Positions 27,271 to 36,346 of a DNA stretch of 64,000 bases are shown in pieces. The stretch lies in NCBI RefSeq assembly GCF_031180965.1, contig NZ_JAPSLH010000003.1:1-64000 (forward strand), read 5' to 3'. Under the pieces are notes generated by a model that saw nothing but the letters and a program-made list of their open reading frames with translations, made no database searches and was not told where the DNA came from. The first letter of the stretch is position 1. The number at the start of each line of letters is the position of its first letter. The DNA is from Chelativorans sp. Its GTDB lineage: Bacteria; Pseudomonadota; Alphaproteobacteria; Rhizobiales; Rhizobiaceae. Made by a program: the position numbers and the translations under genes.

Positions 27271-28026
27271 ATGTCGGTTTTAACGGCCAGCTTGTTTTTC
27301 ATCGCGGCCTTCTTGTCGGGTGTCGTGAACGCCGTCGCGGGCGGCGGCACCTTCATCACCTTCGGTGCGATGACGCTCGGCGGTGTGCCGCCGATCTCCG
27401 CCAACGCCACCTCCTCGCTTACCCAGTTTCCGGGCTACGTCACCTCCACGCTCGCCTATTGGACGGACATCAAGACAATCTGGCGCAAGGCGCCCGTCCT
27501 GATGTTGGTGTCGGCGTTAGGCGCTGTCGGGGGGTCGTTGATCCTGCTTTCCCTGGACAATCCGTCCTTCCGGGCGCTGGTGCCGTGGCTCCTGATCGCC
27601 GCGACTGCGCTGTTTGCCGCCGGTCCGTGGCTCAAGCCTGGCTCGAAGCAGGCGGCGAACGACAATCCGTCGAATCCTATCGCCGGACCCATCGTCCAGT
27701 TCCTGACCTCGATCTATGGCGGCTTCTTCGGCGCCGGCCTCGGCATCATGATGCTGGCGACGCTTGGCCTCACCGAAAAGGGCGACTATCACCGGCTGAA
27801 CGCGCTTAAAAACCTGCTTTCCATCGTGATCGCCGCCGTCGCGATCGTCATCTTCACGCTCGGTGGCGTGGTGAGTTGGCTGCACGTCTTGGTCATGGTG
27901 CCGGGCGTGGCCCTCGGGGGGTATGTCGGCGTCTGGACGGCAAAGCGCCTGCCGCAAATCGTCGTGCGGCTGTTTGTAATCGCCGTCGGCCTGCTTCTCG
28001 CCGCCTACTACTTTGCTTTTGCATAA
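27271..28026 (+). CDS. TauE/SafE family sulfite/organic anion exporter
   Basis: The 251-residue membrane protein has about eight hydrophobic segments and the TauE/SafE family's duplicated signature, GVVNAVAGGGTFITF near the N-terminus and YGGFFGAGLGIMML near residue 150. The family exports sulfite, sulfoacetate or similar anions. The start at 27271 follows GAGCGAG; an upstream in-frame extension to 27172 has no family character. The adjacent gene at 28120 follows in the same direction, 93 bp later. Confidence 0.92.
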   Translation: MSVLTASLFFIAAFLSGVVNAVAGGGTFITFGAMTLGGVPPISANATSSLTQFPGYVTSTLAYWTDIKTIWRKAPVLMLVSALGAVGGSLILLSLDNPSFRALVPWLLIAATALFAAGPWLKPGSKQAANDNPSNPIAGPIVQFLTSIYGGFFGAGLGIMMLATLGLTEKGDYHRLNALKNLLSIVIAAVAIVIFTLGGVVSWLHVLVMVPGVALGGYVGVWTAKRLPQIVVRLFVIAVGLLLAAYYFAFA

Positions 28027-28119
28027 GCCGTTGGAGGACCCAGCAGGGACGCGGCGGCCACCGGGGCGGTGGTGGAACCGCATCCAGCCGGCAGGGTTCT
28101 TCCGCCAAAGGAGTCTTTC

Positions 28120-28326
28120 ATGAAAGTTCGCGATTTGATGAACAAGCTGCAAGACCTCGCCCCCGACACATTGGTTTGCGTGGCTGAGGTCGATGAGGCG
28201 TTCGCGGTCAATATATCGGAGGTAGAAGTCGTCGACGGAGCCAAGACCATGAACGCGGAAGCGGATGGGCGTGAGGCGGTGGAACTCGCGAACGGATCGG
28301 AACAGGTCGTGGTGATCCGCTGGTAA
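28120..28326 (+). CDS. Small acidic conserved-looking protein of unknown function
   Basis: This 68-residue product (MKVRDLMNKLQDLAPDT at the N-terminus) is strongly acidic and has an excellent AAAGGAG ribosome site 7 bases upstream. The motif resembles small proteins in which an N-terminal helix precedes a beta-rich part with LVCVAEVDEAF. I do not recognise a family with a known role. It lies between the TauE/SafE gene and a convergent hydrolase gene. Confidence 0.7.
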   Translation: MKVRDLMNKLQDLAPDTLVCVAEVDEAFAVNISEVEVVDGAKTMNAEADGREAVELANGSEQVVVIRW

Positions 28327-28369
28327 ACTGCCGCGGGGCTGTCGGCGGGCAGGCGAAATCCGGATCGTT

Positions 28370-29353
28370 TCAGCGGCCGGTCGGCCGCCGCGCTAGGTCG
28401 TCAACGGCGCGCATCACCTCTTCCGGGAGCAGGTGGTGGAGCATGTGGCCCATCTCTGGGTAGGCCCGGTATTCGGAGCGGGGCAGCTCTGCATGCAGCC
28501 GCTCAGAATGGAAGCGCGGATCGACGAGGCGGTCGCCGCGCCCCGAAAGAATAACGAGCGGGAGGCCGAGCTCCCGATAGCGGCGGCTCAGCCTTGCCGA
28601 GGCCTCCAGGAGACCGGCGAGTTCGTCGGCGCTCGTTCGCATCTGCTCCGGCCGCAGCACCATCCATGCGGGGAATTGTCTGAAATGTCGGGGCACCGGC
28701 TGCGGCGCGAATAGCTGCCGCAGCAGCCCCTTCCAGAACATCCTCCCCACGAGCGGGGCGAAACTGTGCCGCGCCGCGTCTCCTAAAACCGGCATGGCGA
28801 GTTGCGACAGCAGGAAAAGGTCGAGCCTCGGCTGCGGGTAGAGGTACCCCGCCTCGAGCACCAAGCCGTGAATCTTGCCGGGAAAGTCGAGCGCCATCGC
28901 CAGCGCCACCAGCGTACCCCAGGAATGGCCGAGCACGATCGGCCGCTCGGCGCCGAGCCGCCGCAGGGCTGCATGGATGATCCCTGCCTGTAGTTCGGGA
29001 TCGATCCGTCCTCCGGGCAGGCGCGCACTATGGCCGTAGCCGGGCCGGTCGAAGACGAGGACGCGATACTTCCGCGCGGCGAGGTCCACCAGCCCACTGG
29101 TGAGGAAATCCGCCGTGAAGGAGCTGTTGCCATGCAACAGGACCAGCGGGTCTCCGCGTCCTTTCTCCACGACGTGAAGCCGCACGCCGTCCGCATCGAT
29201 GAACCTGCCCAAGGGCCGGTTTTGACGCAGGGCGGCGCGGCTTCGCATCTGCGTCACCGCAGTTGCCGCCGCAAGCGTCAGCAGGCCGGCGACATAGACA
29301 CTCCGCCTGTTCGCGTTCCGCTGCGCGTTGAAAGGGTCGGCGGACCTGGTCAT
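28370..29353 (-). CDS. Alpha/beta hydrolase with N-terminal membrane anchor
   Basis: The 327-residue protein has a short N-terminal hydrophobic segment (about 19-35) followed by an alpha/beta-hydrolase fold. It shows the oxyanion region HGNSS, DRPGYGHS, the nucleophile elbow GHSWGT, an acid residue in SGRGDRLVDP, and the catalytic His in YPEMGHMLHH. The anchor suggests action at the inner membrane or in the periplasm. The start at 29353 has GGAG 7 bases upstream. The substrate is not readable; relatives include epoxide hydrolases, haloperoxidase-like enzymes and lipases. Confidence 0.88.
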   Translation of the reverse strand: MTRSADPFNAQRNANRRSVYVAGLLTLAAATAVTQMRSRAALRQNRPLGRFIDADGVRLHVVEKGRGDPLVLLHGNSSFTADFLTSGLVDLAARKYRVLVFDRPGYGHSARLPGGRIDPELQAGIIHAALRRLGAERPIVLGHSWGTLVALAMALDFPGKIHGLVLEAGYLYPQPRLDLFLLSQLAMPVLGDAARHSFAPLVGRMFWKGLLRQLFAPQPVPRHFRQFPAWMVLRPEQMRTSADELAGLLEASARLSRRYRELGLPLVILSGRGDRLVDPRFHSERLHAELPRSEYRAYPEMGHMLHHLLPEEVMRAVDDLARRPTGR

Positions 29354-29477
29354 GGAGGCTCCTTCGACAATGAACCCGCCTCTCCGCCCAGCCGTTCCGG
29401 CTTTTCGCGGCGGGTGCGGGAACTTTTCGAATTTGGCAAGAATTAGGCGGAGCCTGAATAGTTCAAGAGGAAACGCG

Positions 29478-30035
29478 ATGCGTGCCCCCATTTCGCCTGC
29501 CCTGCGGAGCGTCGTCTCCTTCGCGGCGCTCCTGTCCGCCACTCTGGTCTTCCCAGCGCTTGCGCAACAAGCGCGGCCGGAGATGACCACGGCCCAGTGC
29601 AATCCGCTCACGGAAGCCAATCGCGAGCTCTGCTGCGTGGCCATCAACCGGGAACGGATCCTCACGCCCAGCGCACTCGATCAGTGCCCGCCGCTGACAA
29701 CCTCGTCCGTGGAGCGCGCCCTGGACCTCATTGAAGCCCCCGGGACAGGCAACTCCGGACAACCCGCCGCGGTATCGGCTCCTTCCGCCCTCACCACCCC
29801 GACCGGTGCATCCGTTGTCGGAACCTCCCCAGCCTCTGGCGCTGGCCTCGCCGGCTCGCCCGACACCCGCGGAAACGACAACATCAACGCCGGGCCAGGC
29901 GACGGCGCCGAGGGCGGCGTAAGCGAAGCGAGCGACATGGACCCGGGCCGTTCCGGTGAGAACAACAATGCCGGCGCCGCACCGGGTGCATCCAACGACC
30001 GCGGCAACGGCAATGCCAATGGCCGGGACCGGTAG
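29478..30035 (+). CDS. Secreted low-complexity protein, unknown function
   Basis: The 185-residue protein starts with a clear signal peptide cut near LA-QQ (about residue 29). A short Cys-containing region follows (C-N-P-L-T-E-A-N-R-E-L-C-C and a later Cys), then a long Pro/Ala/Ser segment and a Gly/Asn/Asp-rich tail ending in NGNANGRDR. The tail looks disordered. The ribosome site AAGAGGAAA supports the start. No family is recognised; the Cys-rich part may be a small folded domain. Confidence 0.75.
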   Translation: MRAPISPALRSVVSFAALLSATLVFPALAQQARPEMTTAQCNPLTEANRELCCVAINRERILTPSALDQCPPLTTSSVERALDLIEAPGTGNSGQPAAVSAPSALTTPTGASVVGTSPASGAGLAGSPDTRGNDNINAGPGDGAEGGVSEASDMDPGRSGENNNAGAAPGASNDRGNGNANGRDR

Positions 30036-30130
30036 AGGTAGGATGATCGGCGGCTAGGCCTTCTGCCGCTCCGCCCGGCGCGGCAGGAGAATCGACCCAC
30101 ACGCGTCCCGAAGATTCGGGGTACTCGCCG

Positions 30131-30153
30131 CCGCGCCGACATTGTCGGCGCGG
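30131..30153. repeat. Perfect 10-bp hairpin upstream of the SLC13 transporter
   Basis: CCGCGCCGAC (30131-30140) and GTCGGCGCGG (30144-30153) form a perfect stem with a 3-base ATT loop. It ends 48 bp before the transporter start and has no T run, so it is not a typical terminator. It could be a leader structure or an mRNA end stabiliser for the gene before. Confidence 0.5.
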
Positions 30154-30201
30154 CAATATCATGACACATGCTTCGCTCCATATCCGCACCGCCCGAGCCC
30201 T

Positions 30202-31983
30202 ATGTTCACTCTGCCTCAAATCCTCTCCTTCACCGTTATCGGCTTGGCCATGGCGGCCTTCGTCTGGGGCCGTTTCCGCTACGACCTGATCGGAGCGCTC
30301 GCCCTGCTTGCGGCGGTGGCGGTCGGCATCGTGCCGACGAAGGAGGCCTTCAGCGGCTTCAGCGACGACATCGTCATCACTGTCGGCAGCGCGCTGCTCG
30401 TCAGCGCCGGCGTGGCCCGCACGGGCATCTTGGAACTGGCGATCCAGCGCTACGCGCCGACCGTCACCACGGTCCGCGCACAGATCGCGCTTCTGGTGCT
30501 CACGGTGGCCTTCCTCTCCGCCTTCCTGAAGAATATCGGCGCCCTGGCCATCATGATTCCCGTGGCCTTCCAGTTCGCACGCCGGTCCAACACCACCCCT
30601 TCCGCATTCCTGATGCCGATGGCGTTCGCCTCGCTCCTGGGAGGGCTGATGACGCAGATCGGCACGTCTCCGAACATCCTCGTCTCGCGCCTTCGCGAGG
30701 AGTTGACCGGCACCGCTTTCACCATGTTCGACTTCACTCCGGTGGGCCTTGCCCTCACTCTTGCGGGCGCCGTCTTCCTCGTGCTGTTTTACTGGCTCGT
30801 GCCGCCCCGCGAGCGACGGGATTCGTCGCTGCAGGAGGCGATCGTCATCAAGAACTACGTGGCTGAGGCGAAGGTCGCGAAGGACTCCACCGTTCTCGAA
30901 AAGACGATCGCCGATCTTTTGAAAATAACGGCGGGCGACGTGGCGATCACCTCCGTCTTGCGCGCCAGTGGCGTGCGGATCGCGCCCCTCCCCGACGCGG
31001 TGCTGCACGAGGGCGACATCCTTCTCCTGGAAGGCGAGCATGAGGCGCTGGACCGGCTGGTGGCGCAGGCCAAGCTCAGCATGACAAGCAACCGTGACGT
31101 GGCGAGCCAGGGCGGGGCTGGCGCCGAGGTGACCGCCATCGAAGCCGTTGTGGGCGAGAATTCGAGCCTTGTCGGCTGGTCGGCCCAGAGCCTGATGCTC
31201 TACGACCGCTACAACGTGAATCTCCTGGCGGTGAGCCGCCAGGGTGAGCGTCTCAATCAGCGCGTCGGCACCATCACCCTGCGCCTCGGCGACGTGGTCA
31301 TGTTGCAGGGCAACCAGCACTCCCTGCCTGAATTCCTGCGCGATTTCGGGCTGCTGCCGCTCGCGGAGCGCCCGCTGCTCCTCGGCAGCGTGAGGCGTGG
31401 CATCGTGCCTGTCCTGATCCTGATCGCGGCGATGGGAGCGACAGCCTTGGGCGTCGTTCCGGTGCCGCTCGCCTTCTTCGCCGCCGCGGTGATGATGGTG
31501 CTGTTCCGCGTCATCCCGATCCGCAATGTCTATGGCGCGGTCGACGGGCCGATCCTCGTCATGCTCGCAACGCTCATCCCGCTCAGCGACTCACTGCGCA
31601 CGACGGGCGCCACCGACGTCATCGCCTCAGCGCTGGCCGAAGTGGGCGCCGTCCTGCCGTCCTACGGCGCGCTGGCGCTGATCATCGTCGCCGCCATGGC
31701 GGTCACGCCCTTCCTCAACAATGCCGCGACGGTGCTCGTCATGGCGCCGATCGCGGCAGGCTTCGCCACGACCCTCGGCTACCGGCCTGAAGCCTTCCTC
31801 ATGGGCGTCGCCATCGGCGCAGGCTGCGATTTCCTCACTCCCATCGGCCATCAATGCAACACCTTGGTCATGGGACCGGGCGGCTATCGATTCTCTGACT
31901 ATCCGCGGTTGGGCCTGCCCCTCTCCTTCATCGTCATCCTGGTCGCGGTTCCGGCCCTCATGCTGGTCTGGCCGCTGCGATAG
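30202..31983 (+). CDS. SLC13/DASS-type transporter with two TrkA_C (RCK_C) domains
   Basis: The 593-residue inner-membrane protein has an N-terminal membrane half (about 1-195) with GTSPNIL (the SLC13 loop S-N-T equivalent), a soluble insert with two TrkA_C domains (about 215-395) and a second membrane half ending in ATVLVMAPIA and IGHQCN. The family takes up or exports dicarboxylates, sulfate or related anions with Na+; the RCK_C insert is the CitT/SAC1-type variant. The start at 30202 lacks a strong ribosome site; a TTG at 30142 is the alternative. The anion is unknown. Confidence 0.88.
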   Translation: MFTLPQILSFTVIGLAMAAFVWGRFRYDLIGALALLAAVAVGIVPTKEAFSGFSDDIVITVGSALLVSAGVARTGILELAIQRYAPTVTTVRAQIALLVLTVAFLSAFLKNIGALAIMIPVAFQFARRSNTTPSAFLMPMAFASLLGGLMTQIGTSPNILVSRLREELTGTAFTMFDFTPVGLALTLAGAVFLVLFYWLVPPRERRDSSLQEAIVIKNYVAEAKVAKDSTVLEKTIADLLKITAGDVAITSVLRASGVRIAPLPDAVLHEGDILLLEGEHEALDRLVAQAKLSMTSNRDVASQGGAGAEVTAIEAVVGENSSLVGWSAQSLMLYDRYNVNLLAVSRQGERLNQRVGTITLRLGDVVMLQGNQHSLPEFLRDFGLLPLAERPLLLGSVRRGIVPVLILIAAMGATALGVVPVPLAFFAAAVMMVLFRVIPIRNVYGAVDGPILVMLATLIPLSDSLRTTGATDVIASALAEVGAVLPSYGALALIIVAAMAVTPFLNNAATVLVMAPIAAGFATTLGYRPEAFLMGVAIGAGCDFLTPIGHQCNTLVMGPGGYRFSDYPRLGLPLSFIVILVAVPALMLVWPLR

Positions 31984-32043
31984 GGCCGGCGCCCGCCCTG
32001 CGCTTGCGCCACCTTTCCACGGCCAAGCTCCCCGCCCGCCGCG

Positions 32044-32083
32044 ATGTCACCCAGGCTTCACGTGCGCTTCACCTGCATGTCAC
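32044..32083 (+). promoter_or_regulatory. Four phased Pho-box-like heptamers
   Basis: The heptamers ATGTCAC (32044), GCTTCAC (32055), GCTTCAC (32066) and ATGTCAC (32077) recur with exact 11-bp spacing: 7 bp plus 4 bp, the geometry of PhoB boxes (CTGTCAT consensus). They end 50 bp before the metallophosphoesterase start and predict phosphate-starvation control. Confidence 0.65.
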
Positions 32084-32133
32084 GGCGCCCTTCTAGACGA
32101 GCGGCATTCCAATTCTGACGAGGAGAATCGGAC

Positions 32134-33075
32134 ATGCCCACACGACGCGCCCTCATCAAGACCGCCGCGGCGGCAGGCCTTGTCGCCCCCTTCGCCGGCT
32201 TTTCCCTGAACGCCGCCAGGGCTCAAGGCGATCCGCTGTTTCGTTTCGGCATCATCGCCGACCCGCAATATGCGCCCTTCCCGCCCAAACCCGGCGGCAC
32301 CCGCTTTTATGCCAACAGCCTTTGGAAGCTGACTGACGCCATCGATACCCTGAACAAGCAGGACCTGCGGTTCGTCGCCACGCTCGGCGACATCATCGAC
32401 CGCCACTGGGACAGTTTCGGCGACGTCCTGCCCCTTTACGATACGCTGCGCCACGACCGGTTCTTCGTGCTGGGAAATCACGACTTCGAGGTCGGCCAGG
32501 ACTATCTGCGCTCCGTGGTCCGCACCGTGGGAATGTCCAAGGCCTATTACGATTTTGCCGGCGGCGGCTATCGCTTCATCGTGCTCGATGGCAATGACGT
32601 CAGCCTCTTCGCGCCGCCGAACGGCGATCCGCGCCTGGAGATCGCTGCTGAGCGCCTGGCCAGGCTCAAGGAGGCCGGCGCGGAAAACGCCCAAAGCTGG
32701 AACGGTTCGTTGAGCGACGAGCAGTTCGCTTGGCTAGGGGACACGCTCGACAAGGCAAAGCTTGCCGGTGAGCGGGTGATCGTGCTCAGCCACTATCCCG
32801 TCTACCCTAAGAACATGCACAATCTTTGGGACAGTGAGCGCATCGTCGAGCTGCTGACGAGCCACGACCATGTCGTGGCCTTCTTCAACGGCCACAACCA
32901 TGCCGGCAACTACGGCGAGATCGGCGGCAAGCATTTCGTCAATTTCCGCGGGATGGTCGAAACCCCGGCGGAGACGGCGTATTCGGTCGTGGAGATCCAC
33001 GAGGATCGGATCGAAGTGATCGGCTTTGGCCGCGAGCAGAGCCGCAGCTTGAAGATCGCCGCGCGCGGCACCTGA
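32134..33075 (+). CDS. Tat-exported metallophosphoesterase, ADPRibase-Mn/CDP-alcohol type
   Basis: The 313-residue protein has a twin-arginine leader (TRRALIKTAAAAG) cut near residue 30 (ARAQ). The calcineurin-like motifs are in order: ADPQY, GDIIDRH, GNHD, SHYPVY and GHNHAG. The D-x-Q first motif in place of D-x-H is typical of the ADPRM-like branch. The likely role is hydrolysis of a phosphodiester or pyrophosphate in the periplasm. The GAGGAG ribosome site fixes the start. The Pho-box array upstream fits a phosphate-scavenging enzyme. Confidence 0.9.
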   Translation: MPTRRALIKTAAAAGLVAPFAGFSLNAARAQGDPLFRFGIIADPQYAPFPPKPGGTRFYANSLWKLTDAIDTLNKQDLRFVATLGDIIDRHWDSFGDVLPLYDTLRHDRFFVLGNHDFEVGQDYLRSVVRTVGMSKAYYDFAGGGYRFIVLDGNDVSLFAPPNGDPRLEIAAERLARLKEAGAENAQSWNGSLSDEQFAWLGDTLDKAKLAGERVIVLSHYPVYPKNMHNLWDSERIVELLTSHDHVVAFFNGHNHAGNYGEIGGKHFVNFRGMVETPAETAYSVVEIHEDRIEVIGFGREQSRSLKIAARGT

Positions 33076-33094
33076 CGCTTGCGTCGGCTGGACT

Positions 33095-33129
33095 CAGGGG
33101 CCGGCGGCGAACCCGCCGGCCCCTTTCGT
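33095..33129 (+). terminator. Rho-independent terminator after the metallophosphoesterase
   Basis: GGGGCCGGCGG (33095-33105) and CCGCCGGCCCC (33111-33121) form a perfect 11-bp stem with a 5-base loop, followed by TTTCGTTT on the plus strand. It sits between convergent genes and mainly serves the plus strand. Confidence 0.85.
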
Positions 33130-33130
33130 T

Positions 33131-33355
33131 TCAGTGCCGCTGGGCCACGGCCTCGTCGCGGTTGAACGACTTGAACAGCGGCATCAGCTGCCAGAGGGCG
33201 GAAAGCCCGACCAGGACGTACACGATCCGGGCAAGCATCGCGTCTTGGCCGCCGAAGATCGCCGCCACCAGGTCGAACTGGAAGAGGCCGACGAGCAGCC
33301 AGTTGAGCCCGCCTACGATAATGAGGAGAAGGGTGATGACGTTCAGTGCATGCAT
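33131..33355 (-). CDS. DUF378 family small membrane protein
   Basis: The 74-residue protein has two hydrophobic helices (about 5-30 and 40-62) and the family's GGLNWLLVGLF motif. The C-terminal DEAVAQRH tail is hydrophilic. The family has no established function. It ends 2 bp from the metallophosphoesterase terminator, in convergent orientation. A GGGAG ribosome site supports the start. Confidence 0.9.
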   Translation of the reverse strand: MHALNVITLLLIIVGGLNWLLVGLFQFDLVAAIFGGQDAMLARIVYVLVGLSALWQLMPLFKSFNRDEAVAQRH

Positions 33356-33427
33356 GGGGATACTCCCGCTTTGGATGCACCCGAACCCGGTAGTAACATC
33401 ATTGTTCCCGAATGTAACAGTCGGGGC

Positions 33428-34294
33428 TCAGGCGAGCGGCCGCACCTTCGTAGGGGTACTGGCGAAGATCTCGTCCGGCACGAAAAAGTCGCCGGCGAGC
33501 GGACCATCAACACCAGGGGCGTATCTGGAAAAGTCGGTGACGCCCGCCTGCCGCAGCACCACCTCGTCAATGAAGAAATTGCCTGTGCATTCCCGCGCCG
33601 GCCGGTTGAAAATCTCGTAGGCCGCGTCGGCGACGATCTCGGGCGAGCGGCTGATGCTGGCCATCGCCGCGCCGCCGAGAAGGTTGCGTATGGCTGCAGT
33701 GTCGATGGCTGTCAGCGGCCACAGCGAATTCACGGCGATCCCTTCGGCGGCGAACTCGGCGCTCATGCCGAGGGTGCACATGGACATTCCGAACTTGGCC
33801 ATCGTGTAGGCGACGTGGCTCTTGAACCATTTCGCCTTCATGTCGAGCGGCGGCGCGAGATTGAGGATGTGCGGGTTCTCCGCCTTTTTGAGATGCGGGA
33901 TGCAGGTCCTGGAGACGAGGAAAGTGCCGCGCGTGTTCACCTGGTGCATCAGGTCGAAGCGCTTCATCTCCGTCTGAAGCGTGCCGGTGAGGTGGATGGC
34001 GCTGGCATTGTTCACGCATATGTCGATGCCGCCGAAAGCTTTCACCGTCTCTGCCACTGCGGCTTCTACCTGCGCCTCCTCGCGGATGTCGCAGACGACC
34101 GCCAGCGCCCTCCCGCCCGCCGCCTCGATCTCCCGGGCCGCCGTATGGATGGTCCCGGGCAGCTTCGGGTGCGGCTTGTCGGTCTTTGCGGCGATTGTGA
34201 CATTGGCGCCGTCGCGCGCGGCCCGGAGTGCTATCGCAAGGCCGATCCCGCGGCTCCCGCCGGAGATGAAAAGCGTCTTGCCCGCAAGCGACAT
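33428..34294 (-). CDS. SDR oxidoreductase, HSDL2-like
   Basis: The 288-residue protein has an NAD(P)-binding Rossmann N-terminus (SGGSRGIGLAIA; the usual T of TGxxxGIG is S), VNNAS near residue 95 and the catalytic YTMAK. It is closest to the HSDL2-type short-chain dehydrogenases. The segment that carries a Ser in HSDL2-like relatives reads NLAPPLD here, with Ala in its place. GGAGGAAGAT gives the start. It lies downstream of pyrE in the same direction, but with a 56-bp gap and no shared pathway. Confidence 0.88.
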   Translation of the reverse strand: MSLAGKTLFISGGSRGIGLAIALRAARDGANVTIAAKTDKPHPKLPGTIHTAAREIEAAGGRALAVVCDIREEAQVEAAVAETVKAFGGIDICVNNASAIHLTGTLQTEMKRFDLMHQVNTRGTFLVSRTCIPHLKKAENPHILNLAPPLDMKAKWFKSHVAYTMAKFGMSMCTLGMSAEFAAEGIAVNSLWPLTAIDTAAIRNLLGGAAMASISRSPEIVADAAYEIFNRPARECTGNFFIDEVVLRQAGVTDFSRYAPGVDGPLAGDFFVPDEIFASTPTKVRPLA

Positions 34295-34350
34295 ATCTTC
34301 CTCCAGAGCGCGACCACTCCGAAGAGGGTAAGACGCCTCTTACGTGAACG

Positions 34351-35055
34351 TCAACCTTCCCAGCGCGCCAGCTCGGAAATGCCGCCATGGGCCGCGGACC
34401 ACTTCAGCGGCTCTTTGAGGAAGGCTTCCGCCTGGTCGAGCGCTTCCGTCCCGAAGCGGTTGGTCTTGCGGCAGGCGGCAAGGACGTCCCACCAGGTGGT
34501 AAGGTAGTGGAGCCGCATGCCGGCTGCCTTCAGCCGGTCCGGCGTTTCCGGAAAGATGTCGTAGTAGAAGACGGCGAAGGTGTCGGTCACCGAGGCCCCC
34601 GCATTGCGGATGGCTTCCGCGAATTTGATTTTGCTGCCGCCATCCGTGGTGAGGTCCTCGACCAGCAGCACGCGCGCGCCGTCGGGAAGATTGCCCTCGA
34701 TCTGCGCGTTGCGCCCGAACCCCTTCGGCTTCTTGCGCACATAGAGCATCGGAAGGCCGAGCCGGTCCGAGAGCCAGGCGGCGAAAGGAATGCCGGCCGT
34801 CTCGCCGCCCGCCACCGCATCGAACTGCTCGAAACCCGCCTCCCGCAGGATCACCGAGGCCCCGAAATCGATCACGGCGGAGCGGATGCGCGGGTAGGAA
34901 ATGAGCTTGCGGCAGTCGATATAAACGGGGCTTGCGATGCCGGAGGTGAAGGTGAAAGGCTGGTTGGCGCGGATATGCACCGCCTCGATTTCCAGCAGCA
35001 TCTTTGCGACTGTCTCGGCAATCAGGGCCTTGTCGGGAAAACTGTTGGCGAACAT
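34351..35055 (-). CDS. pyrE: Orotate phosphoribosyltransferase
   Basis: The 234-residue enzyme joins orotate and PRPP to give OMP in pyrimidine synthesis. The PRPP loop [14 protein letters not shown] is present, and the conserved region [11 protein letters not shown] is intact. The RKKPKGFG loop and the C-terminal extension (about 190-234) match the alphaproteobacterial type. It follows pyrC, 116 bp upstream, in the same direction, so the two pyrimidine genes may be co-transcribed. Confidence 0.95.
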   Translation of the reverse strand: MFANSFPDKALIAETVAKMLLEIEAVHIRANQPFTFTSGIASPVYIDCRKLISYPRIRSAVIDFGASVILREAGFEQFDAVAGGETAGIPFAAWLSDRLGLPMLYVRKKPKGFGRNAQIEGNLPDGARVLLVEDLTTDGGSKIKFAEAIRNAGASVTDTFAVFYYDIFPETPDRLKAAGMRLHYLTTWWDVLAACRKTNRFGTEALDQAEAFLKEPLKWSAAHGGISELARWEG

Positions 35056-35171
35056 TGGCGTGCTCCGTGCTAGTTTAGCCGCTCGGCTTCGAGTGTTCTG
35101 CTTCGCGGGCGCTCGGGTATGCGCCAGCGTTGTAACTTGCCCCAGCCGGGTAGCACCCCTGCCAGGAAGAC

Positions 35172-36212
35172 CTATTCTTCCACCTTCCAGTGGATCGGGA
35201 ACATCGGGTCGAACACCGTAAGAGTCTCCTCCCCCACCGACATCTTCCGCTCATTCTCCACCGGCTCATCATATCGCCTGAGGGTGATGCGCCTCTCATT
35301 GGGCGGTAGGCGGTAAAAGGCCGGGCCGTTGAGCGAGACGAAGGCCTCCAGCCGCTCGAGCGCCCCCTCCTCCTCGAACACATGCGCCAGGCACGCCAAT
35401 GTGTTTGGCGCGTTGAAGATACCCGCGCAGCCGCAGGCGCATTCCTTCAGCGGGTCCACGTGCGGCGCCGAATCGGTGCCGAGGAAGAAGCGTCCCTCGC
35501 CGGAGATTGCGGCCGCCCGCAAGGCCAGCCGGTGCGTCTCGCGCTTGGCGACCGGGAGGCAGTAGTAGTGCGGGCGGATGCCGCCGGCCAGGATTGCGTT
35601 GCGGTTGATGATGAGGTGGTGCGTGGTGATTGTCGCCCCGACATTCTCGCCCTGCGACCGGACGAAATCCATTCCGTCGCTGGTGGTCACATGCTCCATC
35701 ACGATGCGTAGCTCCGGAAGCCGCCGGCGCAGCGGCTCCAGCACGCGCTCGATGAACACCGCCTCCCGGTCGAAGATGTCGATGGCGGGGTCCGTCACCT
35801 CGCCATGGACGCAAAGCGGCATTCCGATCGCCGCCATCCGCTCCAGCACCGGATAGACGGCCTCGATATTGGTGACCCCGCTCTGCGAATTGGTGGTCGC
35901 TCCCGCCGGATAGAGCTTTACCGCCGTCACCAGCCCGTCGCGGAAACCCGATTCGATATCATCGGCTTGGCTGGTTTCGGTAAGGTAGAGCGTCATCAGT
36001 GGCGTGAATCCGCTCCCCTCCGGCACCGCCGCCATGATGCGCTCGCGATAGGCCGCCGCGTCTCTGGTCGTAACCACCGGCGGGACCAGGTTGGGCATGA
36101 CGATGGCGCGGGCAAAATGTGCGGCCGTGTGGGGAAGAACGGCCCGCAGCACCGCGCCGTCGCGCAAGTGGAGGTGCCAGTCGTCCGGCTGCCTGATGGT
36201 GAGGGTTTTCAT
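35172..36212 (-). CDS. pyrC: Dihydroorotase (class II)
   Basis: The 346-residue zinc enzyme closes carbamoyl-aspartate to dihydroorotate. Metal ligands are readable: DWHLHLRDG (HxH), LYPAGATTN with the carbamylated Lys, [15 protein letters not shown] and the Asp in GTDSAPH. It belongs to the compact E. coli-like class. The start at 36212 begins [12 protein letters not shown], the natural N-terminus of the family; no strong ribosome site is visible. It is followed by pyrE. Confidence 0.95.
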   Translation of the reverse strand: MKTLTIRQPDDWHLHLRDGAVLRAVLPHTAAHFARAIVMPNLVPPVVTTRDAAAYRERIMAAVPEGSGFTPLMTLYLTETSQADDIESGFRDGLVTAVKLYPAGATTNSQSGVTNIEAVYPVLERMAAIGMPLCVHGEVTDPAIDIFDREAVFIERVLEPLRRRLPELRIVMEHVTTSDGMDFVRSQGENVGATITTHHLIINRNAILAGGIRPHYYCLPVAKRETHRLALRAAAISGEGRFFLGTDSAPHVDPLKECACGCAGIFNAPNTLACLAHVFEEEGALERLEAFVSLNGPAFYRLPPNERRITLRRYDEPVENERKMSVGEETLTVFDPMFPIHWKVEE

Positions 36213-36294
36213 GTCGAGGCCGAGACATAGCCGGTTTCGAACCGGGCGCAAGGAGAAACCTCCTTTGTGCCCTTGCAAAAATCCTCGCCGCCTC

Positions 36295-36321
36295 TGTCGG
36301 ATTGGGGCATTCTCACGCGTC
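36295..36321 (+). promoter_or_regulatory. ECF42-type promoter, site 1 (upstream of DGPF gene 1 and the sigma gene)
   Basis: TGTCGGA (36295-36301), 16-bp spacer, CGTC (36318-36321), 26 bp before the first DGPF/YCII gene. It is the same motif as the sites near 38.0, 39.8, 40.3 and 42.9 kb. It would make the sigma factor autoregulated. Confidence 0.75.
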
Positions 36322-36346
36322 TTACAACCGAACGAGGTGAACCTGC

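Noticed and set aside
26937-27410. Possible minus-strand gene opposite the TauE/SafE start
   Set aside because: Hydrophobic stretch but no ribosome site or recognisable family, and it overlaps the well-supported TauE/SafE gene.
29884-31320. 478-codon minus-strand frame across the SLC13 gene
   Set aside because: It is antisense to a convincing transporter with membrane helices and TrkA_C domains.
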